A stretch of 39,165 bases of DNA from NCBI GenBank assembly GCA_900544845.1, contig UQWV01000013.1, positions 1 to 39,165 on the forward strand. The letters run 5' to 3'. Numbering within the stretch: the first letter of the stretch is position 1; every line of letters starts with the position of its first letter. Shown here piece after piece: positions 8,242-16,126 of the stretch. Both the position numbers and the translations under genes were made by a program. The notes beneath the pieces are model-generated. The model ran no database searches, was not told the origin of the DNA, and worked only from the letters and a program-made list of their open reading frames with translations. Origin of the DNA: an uncultured Collinsella sp. Lineage in GTDB: Bacteria > Actinomycetota > Coriobacteriia > Coriobacteriales > Coriobacteriaceae.

Positions 8242-9456
8242 ATGGCCGATAAGATCCAGTGGGCGGGCAACACGATGCCCAAGAGCGATGACAAGCACTT
8301 GGGAATCATGAGCCTCGACCACGTGAAGAAGGCCCGTGCCTTCCACCAGTCGTTCCCTCAATATACCGTCACTCCGCTTGCCCGTCTGGACGGTCAGGCT
8401 GCGCGCCTGGGCCTGTCCAACCTGTGCGTTAAGGACGAGAGCTATCGCTTTGGCCTCAACGCCTTTAAGGTCCTGGGCGGCTCGTTTGCCATGGCCAACT
8501 ATATTGCCGACGAGACCGGCAAGGACGTTGCCGACTGCACCTTCGATTACCTGACCTCCGATCAGCTTGCCAAGGACTTTGGCCAGGCTACCTTCTTTAC
8601 CGCCACCGACGGCAACCATGGCCGCGGCGTGGCATGGGCTGCCAACAAGCTGGGCCAGAAGGCCGTCGTGCACATGCCCAAGGGTTCCACCAAGCCCCGC
8701 TTCGATAACATCGCCGCCGAGGGCGCCACGGTGACCATCGAAGAGGTCAACTACGACGAGTGCGTGCGCATGGCCGCCGCCGAGGCCGACGCCTGCGAGC
8801 GCGGCGTCATCGTTCAGGACACCGCCTGGGAGGGCTACGAGAAGATCCCGTCCTGGATCATGGAGGGCTACGGCACCATGGCTTCCGAGGCTGCCGAGCA
8901 GCTGCGCGAGATGGCCATCAACCGCCCGACGCACGTGTTTGTCCAGGCTGGCGTGGGTTCGCTCGCGGGCGCCGTGGTGGGCTACTTCACCAACCTGTAT
9001 CCCGATAACCCGCCTACCTTTGTCGTGGTTGAGTGCGCTCCTGCCGCCTGCCTGTACAAGGGCGCTGCCGCCGGCGACGGCGATCCGCGCATCGTGGACG
9101 GTGACATGCCCTCCATCATGGCCGGCCTGTGCTGCGGCGAGCCCAACATTCTGGGCTGGGATATCCTGCGCAACCACACCACCGCCTTCGTGTCCTGCCC
9201 CGACTGGGTCACCGCTCGCGGCATGCGCACCCTGGGCGCTCCCGAGAAGGGCGACCCGCGCGTCATTTCCGGCGAGTCCGGCGCTGTGACCACCGGCCTG
9301 GTCGAGACCCTCATGCTCGATCCCGAGTACGCCGAGCTCAAGGAGCTCATCGGCCTGGACAAGACGAGCTCCGTGCTCTGCTTCTCCACCGAGGGCGACA
9401 CCGATCCCGACCAGTATCGCCGCATTGTTTGGGAAGGCGAATATCCCACTTGCTAA
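8242..9456 (+). CDS. ygeX: 2,3-diaminopropionate ammonia-lyase
   Basis: A fold-type II PLP enzyme that converts 2,3-diaminopropionate to pyruvate and two ammonia. It has 404 residues (E. coli YgeX has 398). RFGLNAFKVLGG places the PLP Schiff-base lysine at K76; ATDGNHGRGVAWAA and the glycine-rich QAGVGSLAG phosphate-binding loop follow in the expected order. An AAGGAG site lies eight bases before the ATG. It is first in the ygeX-ygeY-ygeW run and probably yields pyruvate as the carbon and energy product of the pathway. Regulation is likely through the divergent PAS-HTH protein. Confidence 0.93.
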   Translation: MADKIQWAGNTMPKSDDKHLGIMSLDHVKKARAFHQSFPQYTVTPLARLDGQAARLGLSNLCVKDESYRFGLNAFKVLGGSFAMANYIADETGKDVADCTFDYLTSDQLAKDFGQATFFTATDGNHGRGVAWAANKLGQKAVVHMPKGSTKPRFDNIAAEGATVTIEEVNYDECVRMAAAEADACERGVIVQDTAWEGYEKIPSWIMEGYGTMASEAAEQLREMAINRPTHVFVQAGVGSLAGAVVGYFTNLYPDNPPTFVVVECAPAACLYKGAAAGDGDPRIVDGDMPSIMAGLCCGEPNILGWDILRNHTTAFVSCPDWVTARGMRTLGAPEKGDPRVISGESGAVTTGLVETLMLDPEYAELKELIGLDKTSSVLCFSTEGDTDPDQYRRIVWEGEYPTC

Positions 9457-9530
9457 TCGTTAGGGCGGAGTAAATAGGTATCGCTCCGCCACCTCACAGG
9501 TAGATTCCTTCGTTTGAAAGGTTATGAACA

Positions 9531-10916
9531 ATGGCTAAAGAACTCGATTTCGACGCTATCAAGGCTGCTGCTGAGTCTCACCGCGCCGACATGACTCGCT
9601 TCCTGCGTGCCATGATCTCCCACCCCTCTGAGTCCTGCGAGGAGGGCGAGGTTGTCGCCTGCATCAAGGCCGAGATGGAGAGCCTTGGCTATGACGAGGT
9701 CAAGGTCGACGGCCTGGGCAACGTTATGGGCTTTATGGGCGAAGGCGACAAGATCATCGCTATCGACTCCCACATCGACACCGTCGGCATCGGCAACATC
9801 GATAACTGGGACGCCGATCCCTATGAGGGCTACGAGACCGACGAGATCATCTACGGCCGCGGCGGCTCCGACCAGGAGGGTGGCATGGCTTCTGCTACCT
9901 ACGCTGCCAAGATGATGAAGGACATGGGCCTCATCCCCGAGGGCTACAAAATCATGGTCGTCGGCACCGTCCAGGAAGAGGACTGCGACGGCATGTGCTG
10001 GCAGTACATCTACAACAAGGACGGCATTAAGCCCGAGTTCGTCATTTCCACCGAGCCCACCGACGGCGGCATCTATCGCGGTCACCGCGGCCGCATGGAG
10101 ATCCGCGTCGACGTTCACGGCACCTCCTGCCACGGCTCCGCTCCCGACCGCGGCGACAACGCCATCTACAAGATGGCCGACATCATCGCCGACGTCCGCG
10201 CCCTCAACAACAACGGTTGCGACGAGTCGACCGACATCAAGGGCCTCGTCAAGATGCTCGACCCCAAGTACAACCCCGAGCACTACGAAGATGCCCGCTT
10301 CCTGGGCCGCGGCACCTGCACCGTCAGCCAGATCTTCTACACCAGCCCCAGCCGTTGCGCCGTGGCCGACTCCTGCGCCATCTCCATCGACCGTCGCATG
10401 ACCGCCGGTGAGACCTGGGAGTCCTGTCTGGACGAGATTCGCAACCTGCCGGCCGCCAAGAAGTACGGCGACGACGTGAAGGTCTCCATGTACATGTACG
10501 ACCGTCCGTCCTGGACCGGCGAGGTCTACGAGACCGAGGCTTACTTCCCCACGTGGATCAACAAGGAGACCGCTCCGCACGTCAAGGCCCTCGTCGACGC
10601 CCACAAGGCCATGTTTGGTGACGAGCGCATCGGCTGCGAGCCCAGCATGGACAAGCGCACCGGTCGCCCGCTGTGCGACAAGTGGACCTTCTCCACGAAC
10701 TGCGTTTCCATCCAGGGCCGCTACGGCATCCCCTGCGTGGGCTTTGGCCCGGGTGCCGAGTCTCAGGCTCACGCTCCCAACGAGGTCACCTACAAGGACG
10801 ACCTGGTCACCGCTGCCGCCATGTATGTGGCTGCCCTGAACCTCTACGATCCGAGCCAGGCCGATGGCGACGCCACCGTGTTCCGCGCCGGTCTGACCAA
10901 CAACAAGATCGATTAG
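9531..10916 (+). CDS. ygeY: YgeY-family M20 metallohydrolase
   Basis: 461 residues of the M20 peptidase/deacylase fold. Metal-ligand motifs are present in order: DSHIDTV (His, Asp), GRGGSDQEGG (Asp), QEEDCDG (the catalytic Glu and its neighbour), STEPTDGG and a C-terminal SQAHAPNE (His). A dimerisation lid lies between them. M20 hydrolases cut amide bonds in peptides, N-carbamoyl or N-acyl amino acids, so a ureido-acid or acyl-diamino-acid substrate fits here. The ATG follows GAAAGG by nine bases. It lies 74 bases after ygeX and is probably cotranscribed. E. coli YgeY is shorter (about 400 residues). The substrate has not been deduced. Confidence 0.9.
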   Translation: MAKELDFDAIKAAAESHRADMTRFLRAMISHPSESCEEGEVVACIKAEMESLGYDEVKVDGLGNVMGFMGEGDKIIAIDSHIDTVGIGNIDNWDADPYEGYETDEIIYGRGGSDQEGGMASATYAAKMMKDMGLIPEGYKIMVVGTVQEEDCDGMCWQYIYNKDGIKPEFVISTEPTDGGIYRGHRGRMEIRVDVHGTSCHGSAPDRGDNAIYKMADIIADVRALNNNGCDESTDIKGLVKMLDPKYNPEHYEDARFLGRGTCTVSQIFYTSPSRCAVADSCAISIDRRMTAGETWESCLDEIRNLPAAKKYGDDVKVSMYMYDRPSWTGEVYETEAYFPTWINKETAPHVKALVDAHKAMFGDERIGCEPSMDKRTGRPLCDKWTFSTNCVSIQGRYGIPCVGFGPGAESQAHAPNEVTYKDDLVTAAAMYVAALNLYDPSQADGDATVFRAGLTNNKID

Positions 10917-10938
10917 TCCCATTCCTCGATTTTGTTGA

Positions 10939-10963
10939 GCCGGGGGCCGCTCGTGCCCCCGGC
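10939..10963 (+). repeat. GC-rich 9-bp hairpin in the ygeY-ygeW gap
   Basis: GCCGGGGGC pairs perfectly with GCCCCCGGC across a 7-base loop, 22 bases after the ygeY stop. No T-run follows on either strand, so it is not a standard terminator. It may protect or process the ygeXY mRNA. Confidence 0.6.
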
Positions 10964-10971
10964 GCCTCCTG

Positions 10972-10998
10972 TTGACTTGGGGCCCGCGGTCGTTATCT
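10972..10998 (+). promoter_or_regulatory. Possible ygeW promoter
   Basis: TTGACT (10972-10977) and TTATCT (10993-10998) are separated by 15 bases, which is short. It is 120 bases before the ygeW start and just after the GC-rich hairpin, which is consistent with separate expression of ygeW. Confidence 0.3.
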
Positions 10999-11117
10999 CC
11001 CATGCTTCCTCAACGGTGGCGGGTCCTCGTCATGGTGCTCTGCATGTTCTAGCCACACGCGCATGCCGGAGCACATCTACTCATTGCGATCGTTTCATCT
11101 TTAGAAAGGACATTTCC

Positions 11118-12320
11118 ATGGACGCTAAGTTTACCGAGCTCGTCGAGCGGCTGAACGGCCTCGATTTTAAGGGTATGTACGGCAGCGATTTCCTGCACAC
11201 CTGGGACAAGACCACCGATGAGCTCAAGGCTCTCTACATCGTCGCCGACGCCCTGCGCGAGCTGCGTGAGAACAACGTCTCTCCCAAGATCTTCGACTCG
11301 GGCCTGGCCGTCTCCCTGTTCCGCGACAACTCCACCCGTACGCGCTTCTCCTTCTCTAAGGCCGCCAACCTGCTCGGCCTTGAGCTGCAGGACCTGGACG
11401 AGAAGAAGTCCCAGATCGCCCACGGCGAGACCGTCCGCGAGACCGCTACCATGATCTCCTTCATGGCCGACGTCATCGGCATCCGCGACGACATGTACAT
11501 CGGCAAGGGCGACGCCTACATGGCCGAGGTCTCCGAGTCTGTCCAGCAGGCCTACGAGGACGGCGTTCTGGATCACCGTCCCACGCTCATCTCCCTGCAG
11601 TCCGATTCCGACCACCCCACGCAGTCCTCTGCCGACATGCTCTACCTCATCAACGAGTTTGGCGGCCTCGAGAACCTCAGGGGCAAGAAGGTTGCCGTCA
11701 CCTGGGCCTATTCGCCCTCTTACGGCAAGCCGCTGTCCTGCCCGCAGTCGCTGATCAGCCTGCTGCCCCGCTTTGGCATGGACGTCACCCTGGCCCACCC
11801 CGAGGGCTACGACCTCATGCCCGAGGTCGTCGAGCGCGCCAAGGGCTATGCCGCCGAGTCCGGCACCACCTTTAAGCAGGTCAACACCATGGCCGAGGCC
11901 TTCGAGGGCGCCGACATCGTGATCCCCAAGAGCTGGGCTCCGTTTGCCGCCATGGAGAAGCGCACCAACCTGTACGCCGAGGGCGACGACGCCGGCATCG
12001 CTGCGCTCGAGAAGGAGCTGCTCGCCCAGAACGCCACCCATCAGGACTGGTGCTCCACGACCGAACTCATGGAGAAGACCGCCAACGGCCAGGACACCAT
12101 CTTTATGCACCCGCTGCCCGCCGACATCTCCGGTGTCTCCTGCGAGCACGGCGAGGTTAACGCCGACGTCTTCGACATGCACCGCGTGGGCATGTACAAG
12201 GAGGCCAGCTACAAGCCGTACGCCATCGCTGCCATGATGTTCCTGCAGAAGGTTGCCGATCCCGCCGCTACCCTCAAGGCCCTCGACGAGCGTAACACCG
12301 CCCGTTGGCTCCAGGCCTAA
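11118..12320 (+). CDS. ygeW: YgeW-type knotted carbamoyltransferase
   Basis: 400 residues from the ATG at 11118, chosen because AGAAAGGA lies upstream and the family N-terminus begins here; the open frame extends 62 codons further without a site. The carbamoyl-phosphate loop STRTR is at residues 72-76 and HPLP at 331-334, as in aspartate/ornithine carbamoyltransferases. HPTQSSADM is the family version of the second carbamoyl-phosphate motif. The true substrate of YgeW is not settled. In this pathway it would run in the catabolic direction, phosphorolysing a carbamoylated intermediate to carbamoyl phosphate. The carbamate kinase expected to make ATP from that (yqeA in E. coli) is not in the window. 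A strong terminator follows. Confidence 0.9.
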   Translation: MDAKFTELVERLNGLDFKGMYGSDFLHTWDKTTDELKALYIVADALRELRENNVSPKIFDSGLAVSLFRDNSTRTRFSFSKAANLLGLELQDLDEKKSQIAHGETVRETATMISFMADVIGIRDDMYIGKGDAYMAEVSESVQQAYEDGVLDHRPTLISLQSDSDHPTQSSADMLYLINEFGGLENLRGKKVAVTWAYSPSYGKPLSCPQSLISLLPRFGMDVTLAHPEGYDLMPEVVERAKGYAAESGTTFKQVNTMAEAFEGADIVIPKSWAPFAAMEKRTNLYAEGDDAGIAALEKELLAQNATHQDWCSTTELMEKTANGQDTIFMHPLPADISGVSCEHGEVNADVFDMHRVGMYKEASYKPYAIAAMMFLQKVADPAATLKALDERNTARWLQA

Positions 12321-12343
12321 AGCCGGGCTGAGGTAAGCCATGT

Positions 12344-12383
12344 AAAGGGGGCGCTCTGCCAACCGGCGGGGTGCCCCCTTTTT
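12344..12383 (+). terminator. Rho-independent terminator after ygeW
   Basis: AAAGGGGGC (12344-12352) pairs perfectly with GCCCCCTTT (12373-12381), with T-residues through 12383. It ends the ygeXYW transcript, so mocA-hyuA downstream probably has its own promoter or depends on readthrough. Confidence 0.85.
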
Positions 12384-12470
12384 GCATCGTGGGCGTGCGG
12401 GATAAGCGCTTTCGATGTGGATGCCCGCGGCGCGAGTTATGGGTACGATGGTTTCAGGGGAGGTATCACC

Positions 12471-13085
12471 ATGAAACTTGGATGCGTCATTATGGCTTCG
12501 GGCGAGGGCAAGCGGTTTGGCTCTAACAAGATGCTTGCCGATATCTATGGCGAGCCGCTGATTGCCCGGACCATCGATTCGGTGCCCCGGGGCTTTGACG
12601 TCGTGGTTTCGACGCGTTGGCCCGAGGTCGCTCAGATTTGCGAGGACAAGCATTGCCCGTGCGTGCTGCACGATGGCGAGCTGCGCAGCGAAAGCGTCCG
12701 TGCGGGCCTTTCATGGGGAGTCGAACGCAACTGGAAAGGTTGCCTCTTTTTGCCGGGCGACCAGCCGCTCGTGAGTTCGGGTTCTTTTGAGGCTATGGTT
12801 CGTGCGTTTGACGAGTGTGGCCGCAAACATCCGGTGCGTCTTGCGTGCAACGGTGAGCCTTCGAGCCCGGTGCTCTTTCCGGCGGAACTGTTCGATGCAC
12901 TTATGTGTCTTGAGGGCAAGGACGGCGGCGGTTCGATCCTCAAGGACCGTACCGACGTGGTGCTGGTCGAGGCGCGTGCCTACGAGCTGTGGGACGTCGA
13001 TACCGCCAAGGGACAGCAACGCATAACGGAGCATATCGCCGCCTGCTCGTATTTTGATCGCGTGGCCAACCGCATCAATCAATAA
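12471..13085 (+). CDS. mocA: MocA/YgfJ-type molybdenum cofactor nucleotidyltransferase
   Basis: 204 residues from the ATG at 12471, which follows GGGAGG by seven bases. The N-terminal MASGEGKRFGSNK is the nucleotide-binding signature of the MobA/MocA/IspD-like NTP transferases. LFLPGDQPLV carries the usual metal-binding Asp, and SPVLFPAELF is also typical. MocA transfers CMP to molybdopterin to make the MCD cofactor of xanthine-oxidase-family enzymes, which fits service to XdhD. E. coli YgfJ, in the equivalent locus, is of similar length. It sits nine bases before hyuA. Confidence 0.85.
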   Translation: MKLGCVIMASGEGKRFGSNKMLADIYGEPLIARTIDSVPRGFDVVVSTRWPEVAQICEDKHCPCVLHDGELRSESVRAGLSWGVERNWKGCLFLPGDQPLVSSGSFEAMVRAFDECGRKHPVRLACNGEPSSPVLFPAELFDALMCLEGKDGGGSILKDRTDVVLVEARAYELWDVDTAKGQQRITEHIAACSYFDRVANRINQ

Positions 13086-13094
13086 GGAGCAATT

Positions 13095-14462
13095 ATGATC
13101 ATCATCAAAAACGGCGCGCTTGTGACACCCCAGGGGCTTCGCCGCGCCGACCTTGCCATGGAGGGCGACAAGATTGTGCGGATTGCCGCGGCAATCGAGC
13201 CGGGCGAGGGCGATACCGTCGAGGATGCCGCGGGCTGCTGGGTGTTTCCCGGCTTTATCGACGGCCACACGCACATGCAGTGCTGGACCGGCATGGATTG
13301 GACAGCCGATAGCTTTGAAACCGGCACGCGCGCGGCTGCCTGCGGCGGCACGACGACCATTGTGGACTACGCGACGGCCGATCGCGGCGTGACCATGCCC
13401 GATGCCCTTGCCGAGTGGCATCATCGCGCCGACGGCACCTGCACGGCAAACTACGCTTTTCATATGGCACTCGCCGAGTGGAATGAGCGCAACCGCGCCG
13501 ATCTTTCGGCCATGCGCGAGGCGGGCGTATCGTCGTTCAAGACCTACTTTGCCTATGACCACCTGCGCTTGGACGATGCCGAGACGCTCGAGGTGCTGGA
13601 GGAGCTCAAGCGCGTGGGCGGTATCCTGTGCGTGCATTGCGAGAACGGCACGCTCGTGAACGAGCTGCAGAAGCGCGTGTACGAGCAGGGGATTCATGGG
13701 CCCGAGGGACATGCGCTCAGCCGTCCGGATGTGTGTGAGGCCGAGGCCGTGAGCCGTCTGTTGTATCTGGCGCACCTGGCCGGGGACGCTCCAGTCAATG
13801 TGGTGCACCTTTCGACCAAGCTGGGGCTCGAGGCCATCCGTGCCGCCAAGGCGCGCGGGCAGAAGAATATCTATGTCGAGACCTGCCCTCAATATCTGAT
13901 GCTCGACGACACCTGCTATCTGGAGCAGGGGGAGGACGGCTTTGCCGGCGCCAAGTATGTGATGAGCCCGCCGCTGCGCCATGCCGGTGACCGTGCCGCG
14001 TTGCGCGAGGCGCTTGTGGCCGGCGAGATCGATACTATTGCAACCGATCATTGCAGCTTTAACCTGCACGGGCAAAAGGACCGCGGGCGCGACGATTTCC
14101 GTGCGATTCCCAACGGCGGGCCCGGTGTGGAGCATCGCCCCGTCGCGATTGCCACGAGCTTTGAGGGCCAGCTGGGCCCCGAGGACCTTTGCCGCTTGAT
14201 GAGCGAGAACCCGGCGCGCGTCTTTGGCATGTATCCGCGCAAGGGCTGTCTTGCCGAGGGCACCGATGCCGACGTGTGCGTGTGGGATCCCCAGGCGCGC
14301 TGGACGATCAGTGCCGCGACGCAGCATCAGGCTGTGGACTACACGCCGCTCGAGGGCTTTGAGGCGCACGGCCGCGCCAAGGCTGTGTTTGTGAACGGCG
14401 TGCTGGCCGCGCGCGACGGCGAGCCCACCGGAGCCCAACCCGGCCGCTACGTCCCCCGCTAA
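13095..14462 (+). CDS. hyuA: Hydantoinase/dihydropyrimidinase-type cyclic amidohydrolase
   Basis: 455 residues, close to E. coli HyuA (461). All metal-site elements of the D-hydantoinase family are visible: HTH at H58 and H60 (IDGHTHMQC), the carbamylated lysine K149 in SSFKTYFAY, a His in CVHCENG, a His in VVHLSTKLG, and the final Asp in IATDHCSF. It opens cyclic ureides such as hydantoins and dihydropyrimidines. Here it would open a ring made from a reduced purine. GGAG lies before the ATG. Its TAA shares two bases with the stop of the convergent yqeC. Confidence 0.92.
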   Translation: MIIIKNGALVTPQGLRRADLAMEGDKIVRIAAAIEPGEGDTVEDAAGCWVFPGFIDGHTHMQCWTGMDWTADSFETGTRAAACGGTTTIVDYATADRGVTMPDALAEWHHRADGTCTANYAFHMALAEWNERNRADLSAMREAGVSSFKTYFAYDHLRLDDAETLEVLEELKRVGGILCVHCENGTLVNELQKRVYEQGIHGPEGHALSRPDVCEAEAVSRLLYLAHLAGDAPVNVVHLSTKLGLEAIRAAKARGQKNIYVETCPQYLMLDDTCYLEQGEDGFAGAKYVMSPPLRHAGDRAALREALVAGEIDTIATDHCSFNLHGQKDRGRDDFRAIPNGGPGVEHRPVAIATSFEGQLGPEDLCRLMSENPARVFGMYPRKGCLAEGTDADVCVWDPQARWTISAATQHQAVDYTPLEGFEAHGRAKAVFVNGVLAARDGEPTGAQPGRYVPR

Positions 14463-15220
14463 CGGGGACGACGCCAAATTAGCTGCCCCTGGAGGTTGCT
14501 GGCGACGACGGGGCGGCCGAGAGCTGCCTCGAAGCGGTCGGCCATCGTGGGGTCGCTGAGCGTGTCGACTTGGTTGAGCATGACGCGTGCGGTGCTGAGT
14601 CCCAGCGCCTGCATCTCGGAATTGAGCACCTGGGCGACGCGCTCGGGCGTGGCGATGTCGGTGAGCTCGCAGCCGCAACGCTCGCAAAAGAGCTCGGGGC
14701 GGTGGACGGCTTCGTTGATGGGCTTGCCGAGCCCCGAGGCGCCGACGAGCCAGATGACGTTGGCCGTGCCGGCGGGAACGACCGGCTCCCACGGGGCGTG
14801 GGCCTTGAGCGGGAGCCGCTTGCTGCCGTCCGCCTCGGCCAGGACGTAGTCAAAGCGCTGCGCCAGCTGGTCGAGCGGCTCGGCAGGGGAGGAGAGCTTG
14901 CCCGTCTCCGGGTCCAAAACACCCGCCTGGCAGATACTTCCGCGGCTCATGCCCGCACATGCCTCGCAGGTGCAACCGGGGACATGCGAGGCGCCCGGCT
15001 TCCAAGGCGCGGCATCCAGGCGACGATTCGACCCGTCCCATGGCACGCCGGCGACGGGAAGCATGTGCGTGGTGGTGCAGAGGAGTACGCGGCCGCCAGC
15101 GCGCATAAGCTCAAGGCCGAGCGTCTTCAGCAACGTCGACTTGCCACCGCTGCCGATAATCGCGGTAATGCCCGGCTCGATCCTGAGCGCCGAGGCAAGA
15201 TTGCCGCTAACCGTTTCCAT
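14459..15220 (-). CDS. yqeC: YqeC, putative selenium cofactor biosynthesis protein
   Basis: 253 residues with a P-loop GSGGKST (residues 23-29) and a Walker-B-like YVLAEADGS, as in the YqeC family that co-occurs with selenium-dependent molybdenum hydroxylases. CTCEACAG in the middle is a possible metal or iron-sulfur site. It lies opposite to its neighbours: convergent with hyuA (stop codons overlap at 14459-14462) and divergent from yqeB. The P-loop suggests NTP-driven delivery or activation of selenium, but the reaction has not been established. Soluble, no signal peptide. Confidence 0.88.
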   Translation of the reverse strand: METVSGNLASALRIEPGITAIIGSGGKSTLLKTLGLELMRAGGRVLLCTTTHMLPVAGVPWDGSNRRLDAAPWKPGASHVPGCTCEACAGMSRGSICQAGVLDPETGKLSSPAEPLDQLAQRFDYVLAEADGSKRLPLKAHAPWEPVVPAGTANVIWLVGASGLGKPINEAVHRPELFCERCGCELTDIATPERVAQVLNSEMQALGLSTARVMLNQVDTLSDPTMADRFEAALGRPVVASNLQGQLIWRRPR

Positions 15221-15282
15221 CTGTTCACCGCCGTATAATACTGTGATAATAAATAATCATCAGAGTAGCGGTCGAACCGCTT
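15221..15282. promoter_or_regulatory. Divergent promoter region between yqeC and yqeB
   Basis: An AT-rich patch in otherwise GC-rich DNA. On the plus strand there is TATAAT at 15234-15239 and GATAAT at 15245-15250; the minus strand has matching TATTAT-like boxes. -35 hexamers are weak. A small hairpin AGCGGT-cga-ACCGCT (about 15267-15281) followed by four Ts lies in the yqeB leader and could attenuate transcription. Confidence 0.4.
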
Positions 15283-15322
15283 TTGCTCTGTTCAAACCGT
15301 AGCACAGGGAGGTGCCCCGGGA

Positions 15323-16117
15323 ATGCTCGTTTATGTTCGCGGCGCCGGCGATATCGCCACGGGTGTCGCTGCCCGTTTGGTGCGCGCCGGCGTGTCGGTC
15401 GTCATGGCCGATATCGCGGTTCCCACGTGCATCCGTCGCACAATCAGTTTTTGTGAGGCCATTCGCTTGGGCGAGGTCGAGGTCGAAGGCATTCGCGCTC
15501 GCTTGGCACAGACGCCGGCTGAGGCGCTCGAGATTACCGAGGCGGGGGATGTCGCCGTGGTGGTGGACCCCCAGGCCAAGATGCTCGATGAGTTTAAACC
15601 CGCGGCTGTGGTCGACGCGATTCTGGCCAAGCGCAACCTGGGTACCACGCGCGACATGGCGCCTGCCGTTATCGCCGTGGGGCCGGGCTTTACCGCGCCG
15701 GTTGACTGCGACGCTGTGGTCGAGACCATGCGCGGGCATTTCCTGGGCCGTGTCATTACCCAAGGTTCGCCCCAGCCCAACACGGGCGTGCCGGGCATTA
15801 TCGCCGGCTATGGCAAAGAGCGTGTTATCCACAGCCCCGCCGATGGCGTGTTTCGGTCCGACCGCGCAATCGGCGACATCGTGAGCGCCGGAGACGTGAT
15901 TGGCTACACGGGCGATACGCCCATGTGCACGCAGATCGATGGCTGTCTGCGCGGGCTTTTGGCGAACGGCGTGCAGGTGACTGAGGGCTTTAAATGCGCC
16001 GATGTCGATCCGCGCGGCGATGCCAGCTATATCAACTATATTTCGGACAAGGCGACGTCGGTCGGCGGCGGCGTGCTCGAGGCACTCGCTATGCTCACCG
16101 ATGTCTTTAGAGGATAG
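15323..16117 (+). CDS. yqeB: YqeB-family selenium-dependent molybdenum hydroxylase accessory protein
   Basis: 264 residues of the YqeB/EF2563 family, which marks genomes with selenium-dependent molybdenum hydroxylases. The Rossmann-like start VRGAGDIATGVAARL is characteristic, with GAVDCDAVV-like and GVPGIIAGYGKERV segments following. It is not an enzyme with a proven reaction; its consistent pairing with XdhC, MocA and YqeC supports a role in inserting or handling selenium at the molybdenum site. An AGGGAGG site precedes the ATG. It ends nine bases before the xdhC-type gene, so the two are cotranscribed. Confidence 0.9.
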   Translation: MLVYVRGAGDIATGVAARLVRAGVSVVMADIAVPTCIRRTISFCEAIRLGEVEVEGIRARLAQTPAEALEITEAGDVAVVVDPQAKMLDEFKPAAVVDAILAKRNLGTTRDMAPAVIAVGPGFTAPVDCDAVVETMRGHFLGRVITQGSPQPNTGVPGIIAGYGKERVIHSPADGVFRSDRAIGDIVSAGDVIGYTGDTPMCTQIDGCLRGLLANGVQVTEGFKCADVDPRGDASYINYISDKATSVGGGVLEALAMLTDVFRG

Positions 16118-16126
16118 AAGGCGGCA

